Positions 43,938 through 52,383 of a stretch of 64,000 nucleotides of DNA are shown one piece after another. The notes under the pieces were generated by a model. It had not been told where the DNA came from, searched no databases, and saw only the letters and a list, made by a program, of their open reading frames with translations. The DNA is from Bordetella genomosp. 12. Its GTDB lineage: Bacteria; Pseudomonadota; Gammaproteobacteria; Burkholderiales; Burkholderiaceae_B. Numbering within the stretch: the stretch's first letter is position 1; every line of letters begins with the position of its first letter. The translations under genes and the position numbers were made by a program. The stretch is from the NCBI RefSeq assembly GCF_002261355.1, contig NZ_NEVU01000001.1, forward strand, positions 62,001-126,000. The letters are read 5' to 3'.

Positions 43938-46142
43938 TCAGAAGCGTTGGGAGAGGCTGAGTTTGACGTTGCGCCCCAAGCCGGAGACGGATTCGCCCAG
44001 GTAGGGGCGATAGGCGCGATTGAACAGATTGTCGATCGTCAGGCGCAGGTGCAGGCCTTGCCATTGGGGCGGGCGCCAGTGCACGAACAGGCCATGCAGC
44101 GCATACCCGCTGGAGGCCGGCAACGCCCAGAATACGGCCAAGGGATCGCTTTGCGTGGGAGCGCGGTCCTGGCGGCGCGCGAAGTCGCCCGTCCAGCCCA
44201 TGGCCAGACCGTGGCGCGGCAGTTTGATGCCCAGCATGGCGTGCGCGGTCAGGGGCGGGATCTCGGCCATCCAGCTGCGCCGGCCAGCCGGATCGCGCGG
44301 CGAGCTGTCGCGCCAGCCGCGCAGCGCCGTCACGGCCACTTTGCCGAACCAGTACCGGCTGTCGTAGAAGGATTCCAGCTCCAGCCCCTCGATGCGGTAA
44401 CCGGGCAGGTTGCGGTAGTTCGACAACGGGCGTTGGCAGGGAGCTTGGGCGCACAGCACACCCCGGCGGGCGAAGATTTCATCCTTGCCACGGTTGCCGA
44501 ATACGGTGGCGCGCAGTTCGAGATGGTCGCCGGCGGTGAGCAGGCCGTCGTGTTGCACGATGGCCCCGGCGCGCCAGCCCAGGATGCGCTCGGGCTTGAG
44601 TGCGCGGCTGGTGCCCGTGGTCGTCGCGCGGGCGTACTGCACTTCGTATTGCTCGTCGATCACCGGCGCGCGCCAGCCGCGTGTGACGTCGCCCAGCAGG
44701 CTCAACCCGGGCCGGGCCTGCCAGAGCGCTCCCAGGTGGGGTGTCCAGCCGGTATAGCGCACGCCCCGGTAATCGTGGCCGACCGAGGGCAGCGGGCTGT
44801 TGTAGCGCGGCGCATCGTTGGGACGCCCGAGATTGAGGACCTGGTCGTAGCGCACGCCGGGGGTGATGGTGAGCGTGCCGAGGCGGATGGCGTCCTGCAC
44901 GACGACGCTGCGCACGGTTTGCCGGCCGGCGGGCATGTAGTAGGGCTGGAAGTAGCCGTGGTTGTAGTCGGCCGCCCGCGCCCCGGCCGGGTAGTACATC
45001 AGCGTGTCGCGGTCATGCCGGTGCCAGCGTGCCGCCAGCAGCAGACCGTGCTCGGCCGCGCCGGTGGCGAAGCTGGCCAGGTTGCGCAGTTCGAGCACGC
45101 GGTCGCGATAGTCGACCCAGCTGCGGTTGCCCAGCGTGGCGAGAAAGGCGCTGCGTGAGGCGTTGTCAGGGCGCCGGTCATGCTGGGACGTGTGCGAGCG
45201 CGCAAACGACAGCGTCAGATTGAGCCAGGGATGTTCGGCCGGGGCGTATTGGTAGCGCGCGCTCAGGGTGCGGTCGGTCTGGTCGCGATACACGAGGCGG
45301 CGGCGCCAGGCTTCGGTCAGGCCATAGCGGCGGATATCGGCCAGCGAGGGGGCGGGAAGATCGTCGCGCTTGGCGGCAAAGGGTTGCCAGCCTTCCGACG
45401 TCGATTGCAGCGCCGACAAGCTCAGGCTATGGCTGGCTCCCAGATAGAGCTGGGTCTTGGCCAGATACGATTGGGAATCGGCGCCGGAGAAGGCAAACCG
45501 GCTGCCGTCCGGGCGCCGGAGATTGCCGCCGTTGCGCCGGTTGACGTAGACCAGGCCGTCGGCGTGGTCCATGCGGCCAAACACCGCGGCGCTGTAGATG
45601 TTCTGCCCATCGTTGCTGTGGCGGCCGTACTTGACCAGACCGCCCAGGTGTTCGTCGGGAGCCAGGAGGTCCGCGGCGTCTTTGGTGTCGATGCGCACCG
45701 TGCCGCCAAAGCCTGCCGTGCCGTCCAGCAGGTTGTGCGGCCCCTTGTCCACCGCGATGCGGCGGATGAGCTCGGGTTCGATGAACACGGAACCCTGGCG
45801 GTATTTTTCAAAACCCTTGGGTGCGCCGTCGAGCACCAGCTTGACGTCCTCGGTGTCGCCCAGGCCCCAGATGTTCAGGCTCTGGCCACCCGGCCGCGGC
45901 GATCCGGCCATCGAGATGCCGGGCAGGCGATCGACCAGGCTGGCGAAGTTGTCGGCCTGCGCGCGGTCGATGTCGGTCTGCTCCAGTGTCGAGCGGCTGA
46001 GTTCGACGCTGTCGGCCAGGACTTGCTGCGCGGGCAGCGTGAAGACCGGGCGCGTATCGGGTGGCGCGGGAGCGTGGGTCGAACCCAGGGAGGCGGCAGG
46101 CAGGAACAGGGCCGCCAGGGCCAGGGGTGGGGGCAAAGACAT
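43938..46142 (-). CDS. TonB-dependent outer-membrane receptor (haem/hemoprotein type)
   Basis: This 734-residue iron-source receptor has a signal peptide (about 1-24), a plug domain and a 22-strand barrel. The plug shows SVELSRSTLEQTDIDRAQADNFASLVDRLPG, GLGDTEDVKLVLDGAPKG and VDKGPHNLLDGTAGFGGTVRI. In the barrel, the segment RGWRAPVIDEQYE followed by LKPER resembles the FRAP and NPNL boxes of haem receptors, but I see no His between them. The C-terminal residue is Phe (LSLSQRF), as for barrels. The ATG at 46142 is chosen over a TTG four codons upstream. A Fur-like site lies in the leader. No TonB or haem-transport genes are adjacent. Confidence 0.88.
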   Translation of the reverse strand: MSLPPPLALAALFLPAASLGSTHAPAPPDTRPVFTLPAQQVLADSVELSRSTLEQTDIDRAQADNFASLVDRLPGISMAGSPRPGGQSLNIWGLGDTEDVKLVLDGAPKGFEKYRQGSVFIEPELIRRIAVDKGPHNLLDGTAGFGGTVRIDTKDAADLLAPDEHLGGLVKYGRHSNDGQNIYSAAVFGRMDHADGLVYVNRRNGGNLRRPDGSRFAFSGADSQSYLAKTQLYLGASHSLSLSALQSTSEGWQPFAAKRDDLPAPSLADIRRYGLTEAWRRRLVYRDQTDRTLSARYQYAPAEHPWLNLTLSFARSHTSQHDRRPDNASRSAFLATLGNRSWVDYRDRVLELRNLASFATGAAEHGLLLAARWHRHDRDTLMYYPAGARAADYNHGYFQPYYMPAGRQTVRSVVVQDAIRLGTLTITPGVRYDQVLNLGRPNDAPRYNSPLPSVGHDYRGVRYTGWTPHLGALWQARPGLSLLGDVTRGWRAPVIDEQYEVQYARATTTGTSRALKPERILGWRAGAIVQHDGLLTAGDHLELRATVFGNRGKDEIFARRGVLCAQAPCQRPLSNYRNLPGYRIEGLELESFYDSRYWFGKVAVTALRGWRDSSPRDPAGRRSWMAEIPPLTAHAMLGIKLPRHGLAMGWTGDFARRQDRAPTQSDPLAVFWALPASSGYALHGLFVHWRPPQWQGLHLRLTIDNLFNRAYRPYLGESVSGLGRNVKLSLSQRF

Positions 46143-46185
46143 GCGCGAGTACAACGAGAGACCGGGGCGCGCCCGGCGCTGGAGA

Positions 46186-46209
46186 TGAGTGAGAATCGAT
46201 ACTAAATTT
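46186..46209. promoter_or_regulatory. candidate Fur box upstream of the TonB-dependent receptor
   Basis: Read on the minus strand, TTTAGTATCGATTCTCACTC resembles Fur sites, especially the GATTCTCA half. It lies about 45 bases before the receptor start in an AT-richer patch. Inference from similarity and from the gene type. Confidence 0.45.
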
Positions 46210-46216
46210 CCTTTCG

Positions 46217-46237
46217 AACCGTCCGCAGCGGGCGGTT
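46217..46237 (-). terminator. small hairpin in the TonB-receptor/TRAP intergenic region
   Basis: AACCGTCCG-CAG-CGGGCGGTT (one G-T pair) followed on the plus strand by TCGTTTTGTG. It lies between the TRAP terminator and the receptor promoter and may insulate the receptor from read-through. Confidence 0.4.
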
Positions 46238-46276
46238 TCGTTTTGTGTTGTGGGAGACATCCTGGCTCCAGAAAAA

Positions 46277-46301
46277 CGAAAACCCCACGCGGGGGTTTTC
46301 G
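46277..46301. terminator. terminator of the TRAP transporter operon
   Basis: A 10-bp stem (CGAAAACCCC / GGGGTTTTCG, five-base loop) lies 24 bases after the TRAP permease stop; on the minus strand it continues into TTTTTC. Confidence 0.8.
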
Positions 46302-46325
46302 TCATGCTTGCCGGGTGCGGACGGG

Positions 46326-48353
46326 TCAGGCTGCCGCGGGCGTGCGCCGTTGGTCGTTCCAGCCGCGCCATTGGCTCATGAAGGCCGGCACGCAGAGCAC
46401 CAGGCCGATTATGCCGCTCAGGGCGCCGGGCACGATGGTCAGCAATGCGCCGATGGTGAACAGCCAACGTTCCCAGGACTTCATCGGCACGAGGAAGTAG
46501 CGGGAGAAGGCGGCCGACAGCAGCACCAGGCCGATCATGCAACCCACCAGCGTGACGGCGAAGTCATGCCAGCTAAAGCCTTTGACCGAGATCAGCAGCG
46601 AGGGCGAGAACACGAACACAAAGGGCACGATGAGCTTGGTGATCCCCAGCCTGAAGGCCGTCACGCTGGTCTTCAAGGGGTCGCTGCCCGCCATGCCGGC
46701 CGCGGCATAGGCGGCCAGCGCCACCGGTGGCGTGATGTCGGCCAGGATGCCGAAATAGAACACGAAGAAGTGCGCCGCGATGGGTTGCACGCCCAACTGC
46801 ACCAGCGTGGGCGCGGCGACCGCGACCATGATGAGGTAGTTGGCCGTGGTCGGTACGCCGCAGCCCATGATCACGCAGACGATGCCGGTCATCACCAGCG
46901 CGGCGATCAGCGTGAGCGTCTGCGCATTGGCCAATGCTTCGGGGATGATGTTGCCCACACCGGAGGCGATGGCTTGCGAGGCCATGATGACGATGTACGA
47001 GATCTTGAAGCCGACCCCGGTCAGCGTGACCACCCCGATCACCAACCCGACGGTGCCTGCGGCCGCGCCCACGGCCAGGGCGTACTTGGCCCCGGTCTCG
47101 AAGGCTTCGTACAGATCCCGCCAGCGCAGGCGCTGGAAGGGATTGAGCAGCCCCACCACGATGCAGCCGGTGATGCCCGCGAAGGCGGCCAGATAGGGCG
47201 TGCGGCCGCTGGCCAGCACGCCGATCAGCAGGAACAGCGGAATCAGCGTGGGCCAGCGCATCTTGAACGAGGCGCGCAGCTTGGGCATTTCTTCGGCGGT
47301 CAGCCCGCGCAGGCCTTCGCGCTTGGCCTCGAAGTGCACCTGCATGAACATGCCGAAGAAATACAGGAAGGCGGGAAAGATCCCGGCGAGGGCGATGTCC
47401 TGATACGGGATGCCGAGAAACTCGATCATCAGAAAGGCGGCGGCGCCCATGATGGGGGGCGTGATCTGCCCGCCCGTGCTGGAGGCGGCTTCCACGGCGC
47501 CGGCGAAGTGGCGGGGATAGCCGATGCGGATCATGGCGGGGATGGTCAACGACCCCACCGTCACGGCATTGGCCACCGATGAGCCCGACAGCATGCCGAA
47601 CATGGCCGACCCGAAGACCGACACCTTGGCCGGACCCCCGGCGTAGCGCCCGGCGATGGTCGAGGCGATATCCAGGAACAATTGTCCCAGGCCGATCCGC
47701 GTGGCGAGCACGCCGAACAGCACGAAGTGAAACACATAGGTCGCCACCACGCCGACCGCCACGCCATAGATGCCCTGGCTGGTGAGGTACATGTGGTTGA
47801 CGATCTGCGACCAGCTGTTGCCGGCGTGCTTGAGCAGACCCGGGAAGTAGGGACCGAAAGCGGCGTAGGCCAGGAACACCAGGGCGATGATGGGCAGCGG
47901 CCATCCCATGGCTCGGCGCGTGCCTTCGAGCAAACCCAGAATGAGGATGGTGCCCATGACCACGTCCATGGTCAGCGGGTTGCCCACGCGGAAGGCCAGA
48001 TCTTCGAAGATGTAGGGGATGTACAGGACGCTGAGCGCCAGGACGATGGCGATGATCCAGTCGTACAGCGGCACGCCGCCGGGGCTGTACCAGGTGGACT
48101 TCGGTTCGCGCTGGTAATGGGCTTTGCTGAAACCGAAGACCAGGAAGATCAGGCTCAGCACGAAGGCCAGATGCACGCCGCGGTGCGTGGCTTCGCGCAG
48201 CAGGCCGAAGCCCGCGGTGTAATAGTGAAAAATGGACAGCGTCACCAATAGCAGGGAGACGATCCAGGTAGCGGTCTTGTCCAGCGGCCGGAAGCGGATT
48301 TCCGAATCGTACTTCTCGGCCAGCTGCTGGGTTTTATCGTGATCTATTTCCAT
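46326..48353 (-). CDS. TRAP transporter fused small/large permease (TAXI type)
   Basis: This sodium-coupled inner-membrane transporter has 675 residues. The small (DctQ-like, about 4 helices, about 28-160) and large (DctM-like, 12 helices) subunits are fused in one chain. Large-subunit motifs are clear: FGSAMFGMLSGSSVANAVTVGSLTIPAMIRIGY, VEAASSTGGQITPPIMGAAAFLM, MGCGVPTTANYLI and ADITPPVALAAYAAAG. The fusion is usual for systems with a TAXI receptor. The ATG at 48353 begins MEIDHDKTQQLAEKYDSEIR. A GC-rich hairpin lies between it and the receptor gene, consistent with more receptor than permease being made. The substrate is unknown; dicarboxylates, glutamate and others are possible. Confidence 0.93.
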   Translation of the reverse strand: MEIDHDKTQQLAEKYDSEIRFRPLDKTATWIVSLLLVTLSIFHYYTAGFGLLREATHRGVHLAFVLSLIFLVFGFSKAHYQREPKSTWYSPGGVPLYDWIIAIVLALSVLYIPYIFEDLAFRVGNPLTMDVVMGTILILGLLEGTRRAMGWPLPIIALVFLAYAAFGPYFPGLLKHAGNSWSQIVNHMYLTSQGIYGVAVGVVATYVFHFVLFGVLATRIGLGQLFLDIASTIAGRYAGGPAKVSVFGSAMFGMLSGSSVANAVTVGSLTIPAMIRIGYPRHFAGAVEAASSTGGQITPPIMGAAAFLMIEFLGIPYQDIALAGIFPAFLYFFGMFMQVHFEAKREGLRGLTAEEMPKLRASFKMRWPTLIPLFLLIGVLASGRTPYLAAFAGITGCIVVGLLNPFQRLRWRDLYEAFETGAKYALAVGAAAGTVGLVIGVVTLTGVGFKISYIVIMASQAIASGVGNIIPEALANAQTLTLIAALVMTGIVCVIMGCGVPTTANYLIMVAVAAPTLVQLGVQPIAAHFFVFYFGILADITPPVALAAYAAAGMAGSDPLKTSVTAFRLGITKLIVPFVFVFSPSLLISVKGFSWHDFAVTLVGCMIGLVLLSAAFSRYFLVPMKSWERWLFTIGALLTIVPGALSGIIGLVLCVPAFMSQWRGWNDQRRTPAAA

Positions 48354-48397
48354 GGCCAATGCATCTCGCGGGCGGGAGTTTCCGCCGGGTAAAGACA

Positions 48398-48427
48398 AGG
48401 CCACGGCTGCAGGGCATGCCGTGGCCT
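48398..48427 (-). terminator. intercistronic hairpin between TAXI receptor and TRAP permease
   Basis: A perfect 10-bp stem (AGGCCACGGC / GCCGTGGCCT) lies in the 99-base gap. It probably acts as a partial terminator or as an mRNA-stabilising stem that keeps receptor levels high. Confidence 0.5.
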
Positions 48428-48452
48428 GTTGGGGTCGCGCAGAGAATCCGGC

Positions 48453-49412
48453 TTACTTCAGCAGGCCGATTTCCTTGTAGTACTTTTCGGCGCCCGGATG
48501 GAAGGGGATGCCGGCGCCCTTGACGGCGTTTTCCTTGGTGATCAGCTTGCCCTTGGTGTGGCCGGCGGCCAGGGTTTTTTGCGTCGGATCGCTGTACATG
48601 GCCTTGACGATCTCGTAGACGGTCTCTTCAGGTTGCTTGGCCGAAGTCACCATTTGCGCGTTGACCGAAATCGTCTTGGTCTCGCCCACGCCCTGATAGG
48701 TGTTGGCAGCAATCGTGTCCGGCGTGAAGAACTGCTGATCGGCGCGCAGCTTGTCGATCTCCGGGCCGACCAGGGGCACGATTTCGATGCCGGAGCTGGA
48801 AGCCAGTTCGGCGATGGCGCCGGCCGGCGCGCCGCCGACGAAGAAGAAGGCGTCCAGGCCGCCGTCCTTGATCTTGTCGCCTGCCTGGTTGGGCTTGAGG
48901 TATTCGGCCTTGACGTCCTTGTCGGTCATGCCGTAGGCGCCCAGGATCAGGCGGACGTCGACCAGCGTGCCCGAGCCGGGCTCGTCCATGGAGACGCGCT
49001 TGCCGCGCAGATCGGCCACCGACTTGATGCCGGCGCCCTTGCGCGTGACCAGGTGGATGCTTTCGGGGTAGAGGGTGGCGACCAGGCGCAGATCCTGGGC
49101 CTTGGGTTTGCCTTCGAAGGTGCCGCTGCCGTTATAGGCCCAGTAAGCCACGTCGGATTGCGTAAAGCCGGATTCGAACGAACCGCCCAAAATGCCGTTG
49201 ATATTGGCCACCGAGCCGTTGGACGCCGCCGCCGTGGCAATCAGCTTGCCGGGCTGCGACACCGCGTTGGCGATCATGCCGCCGATGGGATAGTAGGTGC
49301 CGGCCGTGCCGCCGGTGCCGATACGGAAGAACTGTTGTGCCTGCGCCGAAGTGGCCGTGCCCGCGATGGCAACGGCAAGTGTCAGCGTTTTGATCCATTT
49401 TTTGAGTGACAT
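48453..49412 (-). CDS. TAXI-family TRAP transporter solute receptor
   Basis: This 319-residue periplasmic receptor feeds the adjacent fused permease. A Sec signal peptide (about 1-26, cleaved near AQAQ) precedes the TAXI motifs: FFRIGTGGTAGTYYPIGGMIANAV, ATAAASNGSVANINGI, the SGFTQSDVAYWAYNG segment, and DLRGKRVSMDEPGSGT. The region DAFFFVGGAPAGAIAELA is also typical. A GGAGAAG site precedes the ATG. It is the first gene of the two-gene TRAP operon and is divergent from the D-threonine aldolase-like gene. Confidence 0.94.
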   Translation of the reverse strand: MSLKKWIKTLTLAVAIAGTATSAQAQQFFRIGTGGTAGTYYPIGGMIANAVSQPGKLIATAAASNGSVANINGILGGSFESGFTQSDVAYWAYNGSGTFEGKPKAQDLRLVATLYPESIHLVTRKGAGIKSVADLRGKRVSMDEPGSGTLVDVRLILGAYGMTDKDVKAEYLKPNQAGDKIKDGGLDAFFFVGGAPAGAIAELASSSGIEIVPLVGPEIDKLRADQQFFTPDTIAANTYQGVGETKTISVNAQMVTSAKQPEETVYEIVKAMYSDPTQKTLAAGHTKGKLITKENAVKGAGIPFHPGAEKYYKEIGLLK

Positions 49413-49599
49413 GTAAAGCTTCTCCGTGAGAACTGGCTCTCTGATTGTTGGCCGTTTAACAACGCCAGTGTGTCACGTAGGGATTGCTTAGCCAATGACC
49501 CGGAGGGTATGGTTTACCTGGGGGCCACTGGGCCCTATGGTTATGATTGCCCCGGGTTTTGTTATGGACGCGGGGTCATGCGCGGAGCGAACGCTGGTG

Positions 49600-50736
49600 T
49601 CCACACGCCTTTCCAACGAATTATTCCTGCCCGATCCCGCCCTGCCCGGCCAGCCGCTGGCGCAGGTCGACACGCCCAGCCTGGTGCTCGATCTCGACGT
49701 GTTCGAGCGCAATCTGAACGCCATGCAGCAATGGGCCGACCGTCATGGCGTCGCCTTGCGCCCGCATGCCAAGGCACACAAATGCCCTGAGATTTCGCGC
49801 CGGCAACTGGCATTGGGCGCGCGCGGCATCTGCTGCCAGAAGGTGAGCGAAGCCTTGCCCTTCTTGCAGGCCGGCATCCGCGACATCCACATCAGCAACG
49901 AGGTCGTGGGGCCGGCCAAGCTGGCCTTGCTGGCGCAGATCGCCGTGCAAGCCGACGTGAGTGTCTGCGTCGACAATATGCGCAATCTGCAGGCCTTGGC
50001 CGCCGCGATGGCGCAGGCCGGCGCGCGCATCACGGTGCTGGTCGAGGTCGATGTCGGCCAGGGGCGTTGCGGCGTGGTCGATGATCACGATGTGCTCGCG
50101 CTGGCGCGCGCGGCGGAGGCCGCGCAGGGCCTGCGCTTTGGCGGCCTGCAGGCTTACCACGGCAGCGTGCAGCATGTGCGCAGCCATGCCGAGCGCGCAG
50201 CGCTGTGCGCGCAGGCCGCCGCGCGGGCCGCTGGTTACGCGTCCTTGTTGCGCGCCCATGGCATCACCTGCGAGCGCATTACCGGCGGCGGCAGCGGCAG
50301 CGCCGAATTCGACGCGGCCAGCGGCATCTATACCGAATTGCAGGCCGGTTCGTATGCCTTTATGGACGGGGATTACGGCGCCAATGAGTGGTCCGGCCCC
50401 TTGTCCTTTGGCACCAGTCTTTTCTTGTTGTCCACCGTGATGAGCACTCCGGCGCCGGATCGGGCGATCCTGGATGCCGGCTTGAAATCCGCCACCATCG
50501 AGTGCGGGCTGCCGCGTATCGTGGGCCGCCCGGGCCTGGACTATGCGATGGCCAATGACGAGCACGGCGTGGTACGGGTGCAGGCCGGCGCCGAGCCGCC
50601 GGTGGTGGGCGAGGTCATGCGCCTGGTGATGCCGCATGTCGATCCGGGCTTTAATCTGCACGATACCCTGGTCGTGTTCCGCGATGAGGTGGTCGTGGAC
50701 CTGTGGCCCATCGCCGCGCGCGGCCTGAGCCGCTAG
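49600..50736 (+). CDS. DSD1-family PLP enzyme (D-threonine aldolase-like)
   Basis: This 378-residue fold-type III PLP enzyme would cleave D-threonine or related D-3-hydroxyamino acids, or act on D-serine. I chose the GTG at 49600. With this start the PLP lysine in RPHAKAHKCPE is Lys59, as in Alcaligenes D-threonine aldolase, and the metal ligands fall at His346 and Asp348 in MPHVDPGFNLHD. In-frame ATGs at 49495, 49540, 49546 and 49564 would add 12-35 unsupported residues. Glycine-rich GGGSGSAEFD binds PLP phosphate. Neighbours do not define the pathway; the gene is single, with a terminator. Confidence 0.87.
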   Translation, partial: STRLSNELFLPDPALPGQPLAQVDTPSLVLDLDVFERNLNAMQQWADRHGVALRPHAKAHKCPEISRRQLALGARGICCQKVSEALPFLQAGIRDIHISNEVVGPAKLALLAQIAVQADVSVCVDNMRNLQALAAAMAQAGARITVLVEVDVGQGRCGVVDDHDVLALARAAEAAQGLRFGGLQAYHGSVQHVRSHAERAALCAQAAARAAGYASLLRAHGITCERITGGGSGSAEFDAASGIYTELQAGSYAFMDGDYGANEWSGPLSFGTSLFLLSTVMSTPAPDRAILDAGLKSATIECGLPRIVGRPGLDYAMANDEHGVVRVQAGAEPPVVGEVMRLVMPHVDPGFNLHDTLVVFRDEVVVDLWPIAARGLSR

Positions 50737-50747
50737 CGGGCCCCGGC

Positions 50748-50769
50748 GGGCCGTGCCGCGGCCCTTTTT
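50748..50769 (+). terminator. terminator after the D-threonine aldolase-like gene
   Basis: The stem GGGCCG-TGCCG-CGGCCC is followed by five T residues, 12 bases after the stop codon. Confidence 0.75.
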
Positions 50770-50876
50770 CGGCCCCGGCCGCCGCCCGCAGACCCGCGGC
50801 GCGGCGGGCTGCCCCGCCAAGGTGCTAAATTTCAGCTTTTCCCCCACCCCTTCCTGTTTCTTTTTGCGGAACTGCC

Positions 50877-52067
50877 ATGGAATTCAGCCAGTTGAATGTC
50901 AATAACCTCATGGAGATCACCTCCCGTCCGGACCTGGTGTTCGTGCGCGGTCAGGGCTCCTGGCTGGAGGATCACGCGGGCAAGCGATATCTGGATTTCG
51001 TGCAGGGCTGGGCGGTCAATGCGCTGGGCCATTGCGCCCCGGAAATGCAGCAGGCGCTGCAGGCCCAGGCCGGCCTGCTGATGAACCCCTCGCCCGCGTT
51101 CTACAACCTGCCTTCGCTGGAGCTGGCCAAGCGGCTGACCGAGGGCTCGGTATTCGATCGTGTCTTCTTCGCCAACAGCGGCGCCGAGGCCAACGAAGGC
51201 GCCATCAAGCTGGCCCGCAAATGGGGCCGCGTGCATCGTAACGGCGCCTACAAGATCATCACGATGGACCACGGCTTTCACGGCCGCACCCTGGCGACCA
51301 TGTCGGCTTCGGGCAAGCCGGGCTGGGACACCATGTTCGCGCCGCAGGTCGATGGGTTTCCCAAGGCCGACCTGAACGACCTGGATTCGGTACGCGCCCT
51401 TATCGATGCGCAGACCGTGGCCATCATGCTCGAACCCATCCAGGGCGAGGCGGGCGTCATTCCGGCCTCGCGCGAATTCATGCAGGGCCTGCGCAAGCTG
51501 GCCGACGAGCACGGCATTCTGTTGATCGTCGACGAAGTGCAGACGGGCATGGGCCGCAGCGGCACCATGTTCGCGTATCAGCAGTTCGATGTGGTGCCCG
51601 ACATCATGACGCTGGGCAAGGGTATCGGCGGCGGCGTGCCGCTGGCCGCGTTGCTGGCGCGCGAATCCGTCAGTGTGTTCTCGCATGGTGAGCAAGGCGG
51701 GACCTACAACGGCAATCCGCTGTGCACGGCCGTGGGCGTTGCGGTCTACGACACGCTGGCCGCGCCGGGCTTTCTGGCCAGCGTGCAGGCGCGTGGCCAA
51801 CAGCTCTCAGAGGGCCTGCTGGCCCTGTCGCAGAAGTACGGCCTGCAAGGCGAGCGCGGCATGGGCCTGCTGCGCGCGCTCAAGCTCGATGGCGATTACG
51901 GTCCGGCGATTGTCGAGGCGGCACGCCAGCTCGAACCGCAAGGCCTGCTGCTCAACGCGCCGCGCGGCAACCTGCTGCGTTTCATGCCGGCCCTGAACGT
52001 GTCCGAAGCCGAAACGGCGACCATGCTCGAGCAGCTCGATCACCTGATCGCCACCGTCCGTTCTTAA
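50877..52067 (+). CDS. argD: acetylornithine transaminase (ArgD-type class III aminotransferase)
   Basis: The PLP enzyme transfers an amino group between N-acetylornithine (or succinyldiaminopimelate) and 2-oxoglutarate in arginine and lysine synthesis. It has 396 residues. Family motifs: [35 protein letters not shown] for PLP phosphate, [30 protein letters not shown] with the PLP Asp, and the PLP Lys248 in [12 protein letters not shown]. The C-terminus [20 protein letters not shown] fits ArgD. No other arg gene is adjacent. A related diaminobutyrate or ornithine aminotransferase role is possible but less likely. Confidence 0.88.
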   Translation: MEFSQLNVNNLMEITSRPDLVFVRGQGSWLEDHAGKRYLDFVQGWAVNALGHCAPEMQQALQAQAGLLMNPSPAFYNLPSLELAKRLTEGSVFDRVFFANSGAEANEGAIKLARKWGRVHRNGAYKIITMDHGFHGRTLATMSASGKPGWDTMFAPQVDGFPKADLNDLDSVRALIDAQTVAIMLEPIQGEAGVIPASREFMQGLRKLADEHGILLIVDEVQTGMGRSGTMFAYQQFDVVPDIMTLGKGIGGGVPLAALLARESVSVFSHGEQGGTYNGNPLCTAVGVAVYDTLAAPGFLASVQARGQQLSEGLLALSQKYGLQGERGMGLLRALKLDGDYGPAIVEAARQLEPQGLLLNAPRGNLLRFMPALNVSEAETATMLEQLDHLIATVRS

Positions 52068-52085
52068 GCGTTTCCCTTTCCACGG

Positions 52086-52104
52086 CAGCCGCGCAATGCG
52101 GCTG
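52086..52104 (+). terminator. hairpin between argD and the DUF1653 gene
   Basis: CAGCCGC-GCAAT-GCGGCTG lies 18 bases after the argD stop, followed by a short pyrimidine stretch. It may be a weak terminator or processing stem. Confidence 0.4.
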
Positions 52105-52122
52105 TCTTGCTTTGGAGTTGTG

Positions 52123-52368
52123 ATGTCTGCGATCGAGGACTTTCGCCCTGGCGTCTATCGTCATTACAAGGGTCAGCACTATCTGGCGCTGGGCCTGGCC
52201 CGCGCCGATGAAACGGATGACACCGTCGTGGTTTACGTGCGGCTTTATCCGCGCGATGGCTTGCCCATGAACACGCGTTTGCTGCGCATCTGGAACGAGA
52301 CGGTCAGCAGCGAGGCCGGCGAGGTGCCGCGTTTCAGCTATGTGGGGCCGGCCAGTCCCGCGGCCTGA
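52123..52368 (+). CDS. DUF1653 domain protein
   Basis: An 81-residue small cytoplasmic protein with one DUF1653 domain: FRPGVYRHYKGQHYLALGLA, then a strand VVYVRLYPRD and the C-terminal FSYVG typical of the family. Its biochemical role is unknown. TTGGAG lies close upstream of the ATG at 52123. It is 55 bases downstream of argD in the same direction, and convergent with the mcc genes. Confidence 0.88.
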   Translation: MSAIEDFRPGVYRHYKGQHYLALGLARADETDDTVVVYVRLYPRDGLPMNTRLLRIWNETVSSEAGEVPRFSYVGPASPAA

Positions 52369-52383
52369 CGCCCCACCGCCGGG

